Positions 10,403-20,429 of a stretch of 64,000 nt of DNA are shown in pieces. How positions within the stretch are numbered: the first letter of the stretch is position 1; each line of letters opens with the position of its first letter. The stretch lies in contig JAGVSM010001680.1 in assembly GCA_022494885.1 (NCBI GenBank), positions 1 to 64,000 on the forward strand, given 5' to 3'. A program made the translations under genes and the position numbers. This stretch comes from Micrasema longulum. Taxonomy: Eukaryota > Arthropoda > Insecta > Trichoptera > Brachycentridae. The notes beneath the pieces are model-generated. The model was not told the DNA's origin. It worked only from the letters and a program-made list of their open reading frames with translations, and ran no database searches.

Positions 10403-11040
10403 TTGTACTTTTTACTATCCGAACTTAAAAAATATTAAATAAATGTCACCTACAAGGTACACTATTCTTTTTATTTAATATTAAAAAAACTATTGAATTC
10501 AATTTCAAAACTTCGGGTTAAATTTATCTATGAAAAATCTTATTTCAGTGTTTTTGTAATTCGTATTTTAAAAATAATATTATGGTTTGAATTGTATACA
10601 AACCGTTGGACTTTCCTTTTCATCAACATTCGCATACCAAATCACAGCACTAGAAACCGCCAATGATTTATTCCAATTTCGAAAACACCACATGAAAATA
10701 TGCATTTAATAATATTCTAGACCGCATAATTTACTAAGTATCCGAACAACAAAATATTCAAATAAATGTAAGGAACAAAGGCCACTTTTTTTCCGATTTA
10801 AATATTCAAAAAAATAAATAAAATATTATTTTAAAATTTATGATACACAATGTCTTCGTAATTTGTAATTATATTTAAAGTAATTTTATAAATTACTAAG
10901 CAATCCGTTGAACTGTCGATTTATACTAAATAAAATCAACTTTCGCATACAAAATCGCAGCAATAGAAACTGCCAATAACTTCTTCCAAATTGTGAAATT
11001 ACTAATTTAATAATATAGAGTCTAGACCGTATCCAAAGAA
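10403..11040. repeat. Old tandem duplication within AT-rich intron
   Basis: Two diverged units share, in order, ACCGTTGGACTTTCC / TCCGTTGAACTGTCG, AACATTCGCATACCAAATCA / AACTTTCGCATACAAAATCG, TAGAAACCGCCAAT / TAGAAACTGCCAAT, and TAATAATATTCTAGACCG / ATATAGAGTCTAGACCG. The word TATCCGAAC preceding the unit occurs at about 10419 and 10739. The period is about 300-340 bp. No coding content was seen. Confidence 0.6.
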
Positions 11041-11310
11041 ATAGCAATTTGGTTTGTTTATTTCGTCTTTTTATTTTAAATAGTACCTAACAGTATGCAT
11101 ATTTAAAAAAATGTTTTGTGTGTTTTTCATTTAACTTAATTTATCATGATTTTTATGCATTTGAAAATAAAATATCATATTATATAATCATGCGTTTTTT
11201 ATATAACAAAAAAAAATTTTTTGCATTCCTATTATTCATATGTAAAAAAAATACTAGGCGCAATCTACATAATGTTTTTTTTTAATGCAGCATCTATTTG
11301 TTATAATTAG
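11041..11310. other. AT-rich intronic sequence
   Basis: Poly-A/T-rich, with no repeat or ORF recognised. It lies within the putative intron between the 7225-7317 and 11321-11398 minus-strand exons. Confidence 0.5.
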
Positions 11311-11320
11311 TTTAACAAAC

Positions 11321-11398
11321 CTCAGAGGTGTACATATTTCCCGAAGGAATATATGGTATGCGTCCATCTCGTTGCTGTTGATAGTACGCACAATTCAT
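11321..11398 (-). CDS. Probable first coding exon of a minus-strand gene
   Basis: On the minus strand an ATG in CCGGAAAATGAATTG (A at -3) opens 26 codons, MNCAYYQQQRDGRIPYI followed by PSGNMYTSE, ending exactly at a GTTTGT donor in phase 0. The peptide is polar, with a QQQR run and a Tyr/Pro-rich centre, and contains no hydrophobic core, so a cytoplasmic or nuclear product is likely. It joins in frame to the 93-bp exon at 7225-7317, giving an intron of about 4 kb. A GC-rich island lies upstream on the same strand at 11570-11830. The start was chosen because no in-frame upstream ATG is visible and the context is good. The family is not recognised. Confidence 0.5.
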
Positions 11399-11569
11399 TT
11401 TCCGGTGAAATAAACTTCTTCCAATAAATTAACCAACATTTCCCATGTCACCACAAAAATCTAAAAAATCACTCGTACATTTTGACGTTTACGGAGCCAC
11501 AGAAAAAGTCAAAAGATGTCCAATTAGATCTAAATTAGAACTTTAGAAATTCAAAACTAATTACACTGC

Positions 11570-11830
11570 ACCAATCCGAATTTTAAACGGAACGCGCGAT
11601 GTTGGTGGCCATCTTGCGACAAATTTGAAGTTTGTAAGGACGCAGACACGCGGCAATTAAACCACGCGCGGGAAACTTGTGGACTAACTATAATGAAATT
11701 GTACGTACGGGTTGTGGGCTGCAGTCGTGAGGGGAGAAGGGCGCGGGAGGGGCACAGAGGGGGAGGGGTTTACACTCTGATATGGCGAGCCTTAAAAACT
11801 CGCGGCAGCCTTATTAAAAAAGTAAGTATT
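11570..11830 (-). promoter_or_regulatory. CpG-rich island, likely promoter/5' UTR of the minus-strand gene
   Basis: GC and CpG content rise abruptly: GGAACGCGCGATG, GACGCAGACACGCGGC, CCACGCGCGGGAAAC, GAGAAGGGCGCGGGAGGGGC. On the minus strand a CAAGATGGCCACC word is present, similar to YY1/Pho-type sites common near insect and vertebrate starts. The stretch sits about 170-430 bp upstream of the 11398 ATG. A plus-strand ORF starting ATGGCGAGCCTTAAAAAC stops after 11 codons. Bidirectional use is possible but unproven. Confidence 0.45.
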
Positions 11831-12082
11831 TTCAGAAATTAACGTGCGTAAAATAACTTTCGACTCTTAAAACCGGTCAATTGATGATTTCAATCATTAT
11901 TTTTCACTTTTAAATTTGGCATTTTGAAAATCCCTTTTCAAAAAACTTCTTAGCTTCTGAGTTGTGTATCTACTCGAATCTTGTTTATAAAATCAAAATA
12001 AATAAGATATGTGTACACTTATCATATACTTAACAAACTATATTTTAGCTAAATTTTATAAATGCAGTAACTTTTTATATAT

Positions 12083-12275
12083 CTACTAGCGGACCCGACA
12101 GACGTTGTCCTGCCCGAACGTTGGCTTGCCTGCTATTAGCATGGGAAAAGACTTTTTATTGATAAGTAGATACCTAGATATTTGTTAATGATTACATTCC
12201 AAAACTAAAAATTGACAATATTAAAAAATAATGAATTTAAGCAGGTACTTGTTTATGGTTGAATTTTAAAACATA
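12083..12275 (+). mobile_element. RTE-like repeat (family N), 5' part
   Basis: Opens ACTAGCGGACCCGACAGACG then TTGTCCTGCCCGAACG, a motif familiar at the 5' side of dispersed RTE-type/non-autonomous elements in insects (from memory, not searched). Its 3' part is probably 13635-14002, separated by the minus-strand LINE remnant that lies between. Confidence 0.5.
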
Positions 12276-12284
12276 AAATAATTT

Positions 12285-13615
12285 TTTTTTTATTTTTTTT
12301 ATTATATTGAAAACATATTATACATAATTATATACAATATTCCCAAGGAGTTTTTTTTAAAAAAAACTCATTTAGGGACATACAGATAATATTTTTTTTA
12401 GAGACGTTTTTAAATTTTAAACTATAATATTATTTAACAAAAGCAGAAAAATTAAAATTATGATATACTACAAATTAAAAAGGGTATAAAAAATACTTGA
12501 AAATAACAGAATAAACAGAATACAAATGCATGGAAATAAATTCAAAATAATGTTTACATTATGCAATCTGGGAAAGAAAATTGAAAAAAGTTTAAAAATT
12601 ACATGTATGTATATATACATACTGAACTAGTACAAAATAAAATCATTTTTTTTAATTAACAAAATATGCGCACACCCAATACAGGTTAATTTTTTTTATC
12701 AAAACGTTGAAAAAATTGAAATTATGTATACAAGCCAAAAAAAGTATATAAAAAGAAAAAAACACAAATAACATTTAAATGGTATTAAAAATTACATATA
12801 CAAGCAAAAACGGTAAAATATTAAAAGGTATATGTTCAAGATGCGCATTCTCTATAAACTAACATTATTTATTCAAGGTACTTCTGGAAAAAATAATTCT
12901 TCAATTCGCACGTCCTGTTTCTATATTTTGAAATAGGTACTTTAAATTTTTGTGGCAATTTATTAAATTCCTTGAAACCTATGTATTGTAAAGATCTAGT
13001 AGCAAACTTCGTAGACTTCACAGATCCAATATATATATTGTTTTTTGATCGAGTACTGTACCGATGGATGTCTCCAAATGAAAGCGGGCATTAAGTTACT
13101 GTGCATTGAGTCGAAAGTTGTATTAATGATAGTGTCAGTTATCTCGAAATAGGAAAGCATGCTAAAAGGCATTATTTTTGTTTCAAAATAAATGTCCCTT
13201 ACATAAGTATCATACGGTAGGTGAAACACATTTCTGATCGCTCTATTCTGAATAATCTGCACCTCAGAAATTTTGCTCTTAGTTGCAAAACCCCAAACAC
13301 AACATAGGTATGATAAATGCGAATGGACCATAGAAAAATAGATTGCTCGAAGCAGCGAAACTGGAAGCATTCTCTGAAATCTGTACAGTATTCCAGCTAC
13401 AGGGACAATCTTTCTTTTCACGCGCTCAACATGTTAATTCCAAGTAAGCTGCGAGTCCACTAACAGTCCCAAGTACTTAGTGCTATTTTTTTTCTCCAGA
13501 CGATCAACACCAATAAAGACATCAATAGATTCATTACTCAATATTTTTTCAAATATGGCATTCTTTTTGCAAACTTCAAACTTCGGTCGTCTCACCAACA
13601 AAGGGGTGTACTTAT
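12285..13615 (-). pseudogene. Non-LTR retrotransposon (jockey/CR1-like) RT remnant with 3' UTR
   Basis: A 141-codon minus ORF (12996-13421) contains KRKIVPVAGILYRFQRMLPV, LRAIYFSMVHSHLSYLCCVW and IIQNRAIRNVFHLP. This is the post-catalytic RT thumb/connection pattern (L..Y.S.V.S.L.Y....WG, then Q.RA.R). Upstream, a second segment reads VFIGVDRLEKKNSTKYLGLL followed by an interrupting stop, the usual KYLG element before it. The A/T-rich 3' UTR extends to about 12285, ending in a poly-T run on the plus strand (the poly-A tail). The YADD core and 5' half are absent. It appears inserted inside a family N element. Confidence 0.75.
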
Positions 13616-13634
13616 GTAGGATACGATTTGTATA

Positions 13635-14002
13635 AATGTATTGAATTTAATATTATTTTAGTTTAGAAATTATAAGGAATTTAAGAAAAGAATCTGATTG
13701 AGATCCACAAAAAACAAATGCTGTTTGTAAACATTCAAAACTAAACTTTTTTACACACAAAAAAACAACATATTTCCATTTTATTGCAAATGTATTTTCC
13801 TCGAATGCAACCCTGGTATATCGATGAATAAAACATTTTTGCTCCTAACGTATTTTTTAAATTTTCAATTAAAGATTTTAATATTTACGAACACGCACAG
13901 CGCAAAGATCTATATTTCTCTGAAAACCGCACGTAAATCGGTTTAGCCGTTTAGGAGGAGAACGGAGACATCACACGTACAGAGAAATTATACATATAAA
14001 GA
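13635..14002 (+). mobile_element. RTE-like repeat (family N), 3' part
   Basis: Matches the complement of 22276-22690 along its length. Shared words are CGAATGCAAC, ATCGATGAA, GAACACGC, GCAAAGATCT, GCACGTAAATCGGT, AGCCGTTTAGGA, CATCACACGTACAGAG, with a TATATA-type tail and no poly-A. A tail of this type is typical of RTE-clade LINEs and their non-autonomous relatives. Confidence 0.7.
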
Positions 14003-14009
14003 TGAACTC

Positions 14010-14480
14010 TTTTTTCACCTAATAAATATTTATTAATTACTATTCCTCAACAAATGAAAAAAAATACAGGATACTCTATAATCCGTCTTACAGTATGGCA
14101 TTATAGTTTGAGGAGGATGCTATAGAACAAACCTTCATCCCCTTTTAATTGTTTAAAAAATTGCTTAAACAATTGTAAAAAACCATCACATTTAAGAAAA
14201 AGAGCTCTGTGTACCAAAAGTTGAATATATATTTAACATAACCTCAATACTGCAAGTTATTAAAGAAACAGAAATCACTACTACTTAATGTTCCAGAATT
14301 TCAAGATATCCAAATAATTTAGTTTACATAGTTGCAATACAAGTGTACCACAAAACCATTATTATTTCCCAGGATTTAAAAAAAAATGCTATCCCAGAAA
14401 ATTTTAAATCATTAAAAAAAAACAGGATTATTCAAAAGAAAAATAAAAAAGCATATAAGTTCAAATTTCAATTACATTTC
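14010..14480. other. AT-rich gap
   Basis: No ORF, repeat or structured element recognised. Confidence 0.5.
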
Positions 14481-14639
14481 TTCTAAGAAAAGAAAATTAG
14501 ACGCAATTGACTTGGGTATATTGTTTGAAAATGTAAAAAATGAAAATATAAAAAAGGAAACATAAATAAAAGGTGGTATAAACTCCGTCTCTGAACACGA
14601 ACAGTTTGCTCACGTAGAGGGACAGTAACGTGGTAAATA

Positions 14640-15780
14640 ATATTTATAACTTCCATAACTACAACTACCATCGCGCCATTTCCCCATAGGAGTAGGCACA
14701 GATAATGGACCGCCACACACATCTATTATGGCATAAATTCCTAGCTTCTTCCACACACATAGATCTTGTCATACATGCCCTTTGGTTCTGCTTGCATGAC
14801 CAGACTTAATATTTTGGTTTATCTGACCATGCCACGTCTTCCTTGGTCAACCACGTCCAACGTTACCGTTCTATTTCGCCATAAATACCTGTTTTACCAT
14901 TCTTTTGTCATCTATTTGTTCTACATGACCAAACCATCTCAGAAACCGTTTCTCATCCTATCAATAATTATACCTGACTCAGATTTGCCTGATTTCATCA
15001 TTTGTAACCCTGTCAGTCATTGATTTCCCACACATTCGTCTAAGAGATCGCATTTCAGCTGCGTTTACTCGGCATTCATCCTTCCTCTGCCAGTTCCATG
15101 TTTCACTTGCATACATAAGTGTTGGCACTAAAACTCCGTTGTGCACTGCCAGTTTAGCTTCGGTTGACATTTTTTTATTAGTAATTACTGTGATTAGTGC
15201 GCCGTTCATTTTGCTGCCCGCATTCACTCTCCTTTCAACATCTTTTCCTATTCCCTATCTCTCAAAAACATGCTCTCCATATACACAAGTAATTCTACTT
15301 GTTCAAAACATTTGTTGTTTACATTTATTTTGCAATAAGTTACCTCACTTCCCCTTTCAAATACCATCACAATTTTGCCTTGCGTTCATCACCAATTCAC
15401 TCTATAGGCATACATCATACATTCTAGAAACTATTTGTTGCAAATCCTCCTTGCTGCTCGCTAAAGCTAGGGTTTCCTAGGACAGCGGTGCCCGTATCTT
15501 TACGGCCGTAGTGAACGGTGATGCGGTGGACAGCCGTCGTAACGGTGACTAGAGAGTTGTTTCCTAGGAAAACGGTTAAAAATAAAACCACTCTCTAGCA
15601 ACCTCTACGACGGCTGTCCACCGCATAACCGTTCACTACGGCCGTAAAGATACGGGCACCGCTGTCCTAGGAAACCCTAGCTTAAAAGAACTGCACCATC
15701 AGCGTACAACCAACAGCTTACTGAAAAATTATCCATTTCTGCTCTAATACCCATACATTCTATCTTTTTTATACAGTTTG
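14640..15780 (-). pseudogene. Non-LTR RT remnant (family E) split by a foldback MITE
   Basis: Minus-strand blocks in order are: a catalytic-motif region reading SCWLYADGAVLL (usual YADD, here ADG) at about 15686-15730; then, across a 218-bp MITE, ASSKEDLQQIVSRMYDVC; then after decay NAGSKMNGALITVIT...STEAKLAVHNGVLVPTLMYA and SETW...RVNAAEMRSLRRMC. The 3' end carries the LL.YGE/WGNGAMV-type block and the plus-strand word CCATCGCGCCATTTCC at 14666. The V-L-V-P-T-L-M-Y-x-S-E-T-W signature is widespread in insect LINEs. The second Asp of the catalytic pair is replaced by Gly, and there are stops and frame breaks. Confidence 0.8.
15465..15682. mobile_element. Foldback MITE with TAA target duplication
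   Basis: Nearly the whole element is an inverted repeat. Both ends read AGCTAGGGTTTCCTAGGACA inward, followed by GCGGTGCCCGTATCTTTACG and GCCGTAGTGAACGGT, with arms of about 95 bp around a short centre (AGAGAGTTGTTTCCTAGG...). It is flanked by direct TAA copies at 15462-15464 and 15683-15685. Removing the element and one TAA restores an unbroken AVLLASSKED reading in the host RT, so the boundaries are well supported. A 3-bp TAA/TTA duplication is the rule for PIF/Harbinger elements; assignment to that group is inference. Confidence 0.9.
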
Positions 15781-15969
15781 TAGCTACAAGATTTAGTGAG
15801 GTTCTCATATTGTAATATTTGCAATGGTAGGGTATAAAAATTCCATATTAGCAGTATGAATATTTTTATACGTATCTAAATAAATTGTATAGTACAACAG
15901 GAAACTTAACTGAATTATTTGAAATAAAACTGCCGTTTTCTCAATACAAGGCTGTATTTAAGTGTGTAG

Positions 15970-16307
15970 GTGCCTGCATACATACTCGACTTTTGACGAT
16001 CGTCAAACAGTGACAAATTTCGATCGTCAAAATGTCGCCGACGAAAATGTCGACCGTTTAATTTCGCGAGTTCCTGCCAGACATACACGACATGTATTTA
16101 TGCAGGTCACAAAAAATTAAGCCCGACGACATTGCCTTGATATCGGGTAGAGAGTGAATGAAAAAAGCGAGGAACAGAACGTGGAAACGTTTGGATGACG
16201 CTTATATCCATTGGTGGAGAGCATAAGGTTCAAGAAAGAGAAAACGATTGACGACGTTTGTCGATCGTCACGTGTCAGAGACAAATATCGAGTACGTTTG
16301 TAGGCAC
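15970..16307. mobile_element. MITE with GTGCCT terminal inverted repeats
   Basis: The left end reads GTGCCTGCATACATACTCGA and the right end, complemented, reads GTGCCTACAAACGTACTCGA, followed on both sides by TTTG and a GACGATCG-containing block. The interior is less AT-rich, with repeated GATCGTC words but no ORF of note. A clean target duplication was not recognised. Confidence 0.7.
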
Positions 16308-16330
16308 TTTATGAGAGTAAATAAAAATAT

Positions 16331-16548
16331 AATCATCATCATTCCCTTTCCGCATCTAATGTTGCATAGGGCACTGCATTGGTACACCAATCGCAGCGTT
16401 CCTTGATCATTCTATTACATGAAGGTAAGATGATCAGTCTTAGGCTTCCAGTGCCAATCCAGGAACTATGAAATATTCTATGGTATAAACACCTTTTTAA
16501 ATAAACACTTCATGTCATCATCATGACCACTACACCACGAGGCCGACA
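16331..16548 (-). mobile_element. SINE B copy
   Basis: Reversed copy: TCATCATCATTCCCTTTCCG, GCATAGGGCACTGCATTGGT, TACATGAAGGTAAGATGATC, then the head complement ACCACTACACCACGAGGCCG. The TCATCATC run is the element's 3' tail in complement. Confidence 0.85.
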
Positions 16549-16549
16549 C

Positions 16550-17650
16550 ATAATAATAACAAATAAAAAGATACTTTTCCAAAAAAAAAAACTCATTGAC
16601 ACGCATCAAATTACCTATTTACCAGAAACAGAATAACGTTTTAATAAGAACGCAGATATTATTCCAGTATTAATAATTAAAGAAAAGTAATAATGAGTTA
16701 CTCATTATTTTTCTTCACCCGGTGAGTTTGTGGAGACTCCACCCCACACGACCATTGGCCGGGTCCATTAAGGCTTATCCAATCACCAGCGATTAAAACG
16801 AGTTTTCCAACATTAATCCTAATGAACGCATACGACTTTTTTACGGCCATAGACTTGATTGGATTCCTTGCGCGTATTTAGACAACGTATTGGTTCAATA
16901 TCGATAACTTAAAAGCGAAGGATCTATGCCACCTGCGAACAACATTCACAAAATAAAAAAAATAGAGATGGAGAATATTTTTTAAAAAGGAGTATAATAA
17001 AATAGGTATGCATTTTTTACGAAATTTAACAAAAAAAATGTAATTTATCTATTTTATTTTAGAATACATACGTTTTAAAAATATAAAATACAAAGATTTA
17101 CCGTAGTATTTGCACAAAAATATTTTAAAACAGTGAAGGTGTATAACGAGTTTATCATGTTATTTTTTTTTTCTTAATGTTTTTAAACAAATAAAGATAT
17201 AAATAACTACATTTATTGGGTGTTAACATATCTTTTGCTTGTTTTTTTCCAAATAAAGAGAACAATTGGACACAACAAAAAAAAGTGTCGAAAAATTAGT
17301 CAACAATGACTTCATCATTTGACTACAAATAAGTCAATAATTCGAAGCAACATCACTGTACATTGCGCAAATATCGCGAGCAGCTTTGGCAGCTTTTTTC
17401 GATCGATTGAACGCGAACAAAAGAGGTGTTGAAAATGCTCATTTTCGTCTACGTGGCATTCCATTTTGCAGGCTTTCGATAAAAAAAATTATGTGTAACG
17501 TAAAGCAAACAGAAAATTACCATTTTGTTTTACTTTTAGAAATTTAAAATTGGGAAAAAGATGGACGCAACTTATGTTAACACCTTATATGTTTAATAAC
17601 ACAGTGATAGATGGATAAAAAAAAGTGTATATATACATACATTAATTTTA
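16550..17650. other. AT-rich gap
   Basis: Apart from a less AT-rich patch at 16715-16930 (CCCGGTGAGTTTGTGGAGAC, CCATTGGCCGGGTCC) nothing is recognised. The patch contains no substantial ORF. Confidence 0.5.
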
Positions 17651-17654
17651 AAGG

Positions 17655-17822
17655 ATAAACCACGCGAGTCACATTGAACGAAATGTTCAGGAAACAAAAT
17701 TTTGTGATTGGGCGATTTCCAAAACATCATAGCTTTTGAACCAATGCGATCAGTTTAATATATAGATAATTTTCAATGCATAACGATTATTTTGATTATA
17801 ATAGTACATATTAAAATAGCGT
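17655..17822 (+). repeat. Family D repeat
   Basis: CGAGTCACATTGAACG, TTTGTGATTGGGCGATTTCC, AAAACATCATAGCTTTTGAA and AATAGTACATATTAAAATAG are shared in order with 35752-36130, where the repeat is split by an insertion. It abuts a 5'-truncated SINE B. Confidence 0.7.
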
Positions 17823-18760
17823 ATTATAAAAGGTGTTTTTACACTAGAATATTTCATAGTCCCTGGACTGGCACCTGAAGCGCAAGACTGATCATCTTTT
17901 TTTATTTTTTTATTTAAATTTAATAAATACGCCCAATGGGCATTTTTATGGACACATTTATACATAGAAAATTAATATGACAAAATTAGAAAGACTCTAT
18001 GGTTTATAGTAGACTTTGTGGGAGTGGAAGCGGGAGAGAGGTGTTTATAATTGAATTTGTTTCAGTGATCGTTTGAAAGAAGACAACTTGTTATCAAAGA
18101 AATCAAGACTGGTATGTTTGTTGGTAGATCTAAGAATTCTGGGCATAAGGGAATGAAAACCATAGTTAGTTCTATGGTTATCGGTATGAAAGAGTAAGTT
18201 TTGTCTATTTAATTTTATTGAGCTCAGTAGTTCGGGCGAGTTGAGAAATTTAAATAGGACTATAAGGTCGAATTTATTTCGACGGTCTTGAAGAGAAGAT
18301 ATATTCAAGGTAGTTTCTAACTCATTATACGTATATAGGTATCTGGATAAGCCCAAACTCCAGCCTATCTTTCTTAAAAATCGATGTTGAACTGATTCAA
18401 TATTCTTGATGTGAACATTATAATATGGAGACCAGATAACAGAGGAATACTCTGCGGGTGCGGGTGAACTAGGAAACAGAAGAGAGTTTTAAGGGTATAA
18501 ATATATTTGAAGTTAGCTGTGGTTCTGTTAATAAACGCAAGAAGTTTTGAGGATTTATTGATAACATGCTCAATATGAATTGTAAAAGAAAGTTTAGTGT
18601 TAAGTATAATACCCAAATCTCGTATACTAGACATAGATGATTATATTTCATCGTTCTCTTATCTTACCTTCATGTAATAAAAAACGATGAAGTTACGCTG
18701 CGATTGGTGTATTAATGCAGTGCCCTATGCACCATTAGGTGCGGAAAGGGAATAATTAAA
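17823..18760 (+). mobile_element. SINE B copy (5'-truncated) interrupted by a LINE
   Basis: The left part (17823-17898) reads GTGTTTTTACACTAGAATAT, GGACTGGCACCTGAAGCGCA, AGACTGATCATCTT. The right part (18662-18760) resumes ATCTTACCTTCATGTAATAA and ends CCCTATGCACCATTAGGTGC, GGAAAGGGAATAAT. The duplicated ATCTT at both junctions and correct continuity of the SINE sequence show the LINE between them came later. Confidence 0.85.
17899..18661 (-). pseudogene. Non-LTR retrotransposon RT C-terminal remnant inserted in SINE B
   Basis: Minus-strand frames give MSSIRDLGIILNTKLSFTIH...HVINKSSKLLAFINR (the RDLG/KYLG element before the thumb), then, after a frame break, LETTLNISSLQDRRNKFDLI, VLFKFLNSPELLSSIKLN and RTNYGFHSLMPRILRS. 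This is a jockey-like ORF2 C-terminus ending at LDFFDNKLSSFKRSLK. The plus-strand poly-T/AT run at 17899-17925 corresponds to the 3' tail. The element is truncated at its 5' side, with a short ATCTT target duplication. Confidence 0.8.
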
Positions 18761-19044
18761 AATCAATGAATGTAGATACGCACAAAACATTTGTAATTTT
18801 ACGCTTATTTTGTAAACAATTTTTTTCAATAAATGAATAGAAAATCGTATTCTAAAGTTACCAATTTATAGTAATTATCCTACAGTATTTTTATTGGATT
18901 TTTTCCACATTCGCACCTTTTTTTTCTTCTAGAAACATGTTCTCAACTCCATAAATATATTTTTATTGTAAATTTAAAGACATCTCGTGACTATTTTTCA
19001 TATTCATATTGCACAATGAACCGTTAGACGACAATACTGGTTTG

Positions 19045-19215
19045 GTCCGAGAGCCACTCCCCCACAGCTGCGCCCTCACCTGGCCTCGTTAGGGCCTTAT
19101 TAGGCCCTACGGAGGGTGCTCCGCCACCCTCCCCTGGAGCCCCCAGGGCTGGCCCCGCCCTGGTCCACCCACTTCCGTTCTTCTCGTGTTACGCAGCGGA
19201 AGAGGGCCTATTCGT
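19045..19215. repeat. GC-rich island with three adjacent hairpins
   Basis: An isolated GC-rich patch contains three consecutive perfect stems: TAGGGCC-TTATTA-GGCCCTA (19090-19109), GGAGGGTG-CTCCGC-CACCCTCC (19111-19132) and CCCTGG-AGCCC-CCAGGG (19132-19148). No ORF of note spans it on either strand and the flanks are AT-rich. It could be a short RNA gene, an island relic or a transposon end; nothing in the sequence decides. Confidence 0.55.
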
Positions 19216-19374
19216 CATAATGCCTGATAAATCACCGTCTGAGATGTTTTAATGATTTGGTCATATTTTTTTTGTAAACGTTTTTGCTAAAATTAATTTA
19301 TGTTAAATATTCTGTTATCTTAATAAAAGTCAAAATTTGGCTTGGCAAAATTTGAATTTAATAATAAAATTATT

Positions 19375-19610
19375 GGAACAGAGAAAAAAAAAACATTTTT
19401 AAGAGGGGAATATGAAAGTCTAGGACATAAAAACATTGTTGATTAATCTAACTGGTATAAGATATATAATAAAAATTAAATAAATATTTTTAGGCGCTGC
19501 TTAGTAGAGAAATGATTCCGCCAGGTGAATCTCTTCCACATCGAACGGTTTCAGCTCTTTTACTTCACAAGGGTAAATAGATGAAAGAGTTGAGGATACA
19601 ATGAGAGCAC
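19375..19610. mobile_element. Family J copy, diverged
   Basis: Shares AAACATTTTTAAGAGGGGAA, TATGAAAGTCTAGG, TTTTTAGGCGCTGC(T)TAG, GGTGAATCTC, TTTCAGCTCTTTTACTT and AGAGTTGAGGA with the 49.7- and 51.3-kb copies. The blocks are rearranged or partly lost. Confidence 0.55.
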
Positions 19611-19859
19611 CCACCCTTTTCCCGAAACTGTTAATAAAGACTTGTGTCTTTCTTTAATTTCACATATCACTATCATTTTTTTCAAAACTAATTAACCGAA
19701 AATTTAATATTTCTTTACGATCAAACCACGAAAATAACAAAACAAAGTAATTTTAAAAGCTTTCATTGCACCCCTCACTACATTATTGTCAATTTGTGAT
19801 CAATCAAATACACGTGGTCAGCACAATCACCTTTTCTAATTTCCCAGTATGACAATGAA

Positions 19860-20400
19860 GGCATACAGTGTTAGTTTAAAATTGAGACCGCGGCCGCATG
19901 CTCCAGATCCCGCCTTGGAAAGAAAGAAGAACGTAGTAATACAAACAAATTAAACAATGACACAAAACCCAAATACATACAACAAAAATTAGAATAATTT
20001 GCCCTATACAACATGAACTCAAGCAACAGAAGAAAAACAATACGTATATATACCAAGTCACAGAGGAACATCAAATTATCAAGACATTACTGGCAAAATC
20101 CTAACACAGATCCTAACATGATCCCTATCGAACTCAGGCAAAATTACTTCTCGTCATAGTACTGAATCTCTCGCAAAAACCACTATCCTAATACCAACAG
20201 TAGAAACAATCCTATGCAAAGACCCTAATCGTCCTAACAATCTCTCAGACCCTAGAGCAGACAAAACGGGTCCTAGAGCATGGTCCTCTTGAGTTAATCT
20301 AGTATTTAGATTTGTAATTAACCACTTCCCTTCTATGGGACAAGAACAACACAGACAGACAAGAGTCTCGTGAGAGATGCATCCCACCTAATTTGCCACT
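19860..20400. other. Moderately GC region, no gene assigned
   Basis: Base composition is less AT-biased and the plus strand is A/C-rich (ATGAACTCAAGCAACAGA, GATCCCTATCGAACTCAGGC). A 77-codon minus ORF (20154-20387) is leucine-rich at its centre (GPVLSALGSERLLGRLGSLH) but shows no family signature. It may be the remnant of an unrecognised retroelement. Confidence 0.3.
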
Positions 20401-20429
20401 CGTCAATAGTAATAGAGTTAAGGATAAGT

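Noticed and set aside
15139..15480. 113-codon plus ORF
   Set aside because: Antisense of the family E RT remnant, whose minus-strand motifs are clear.
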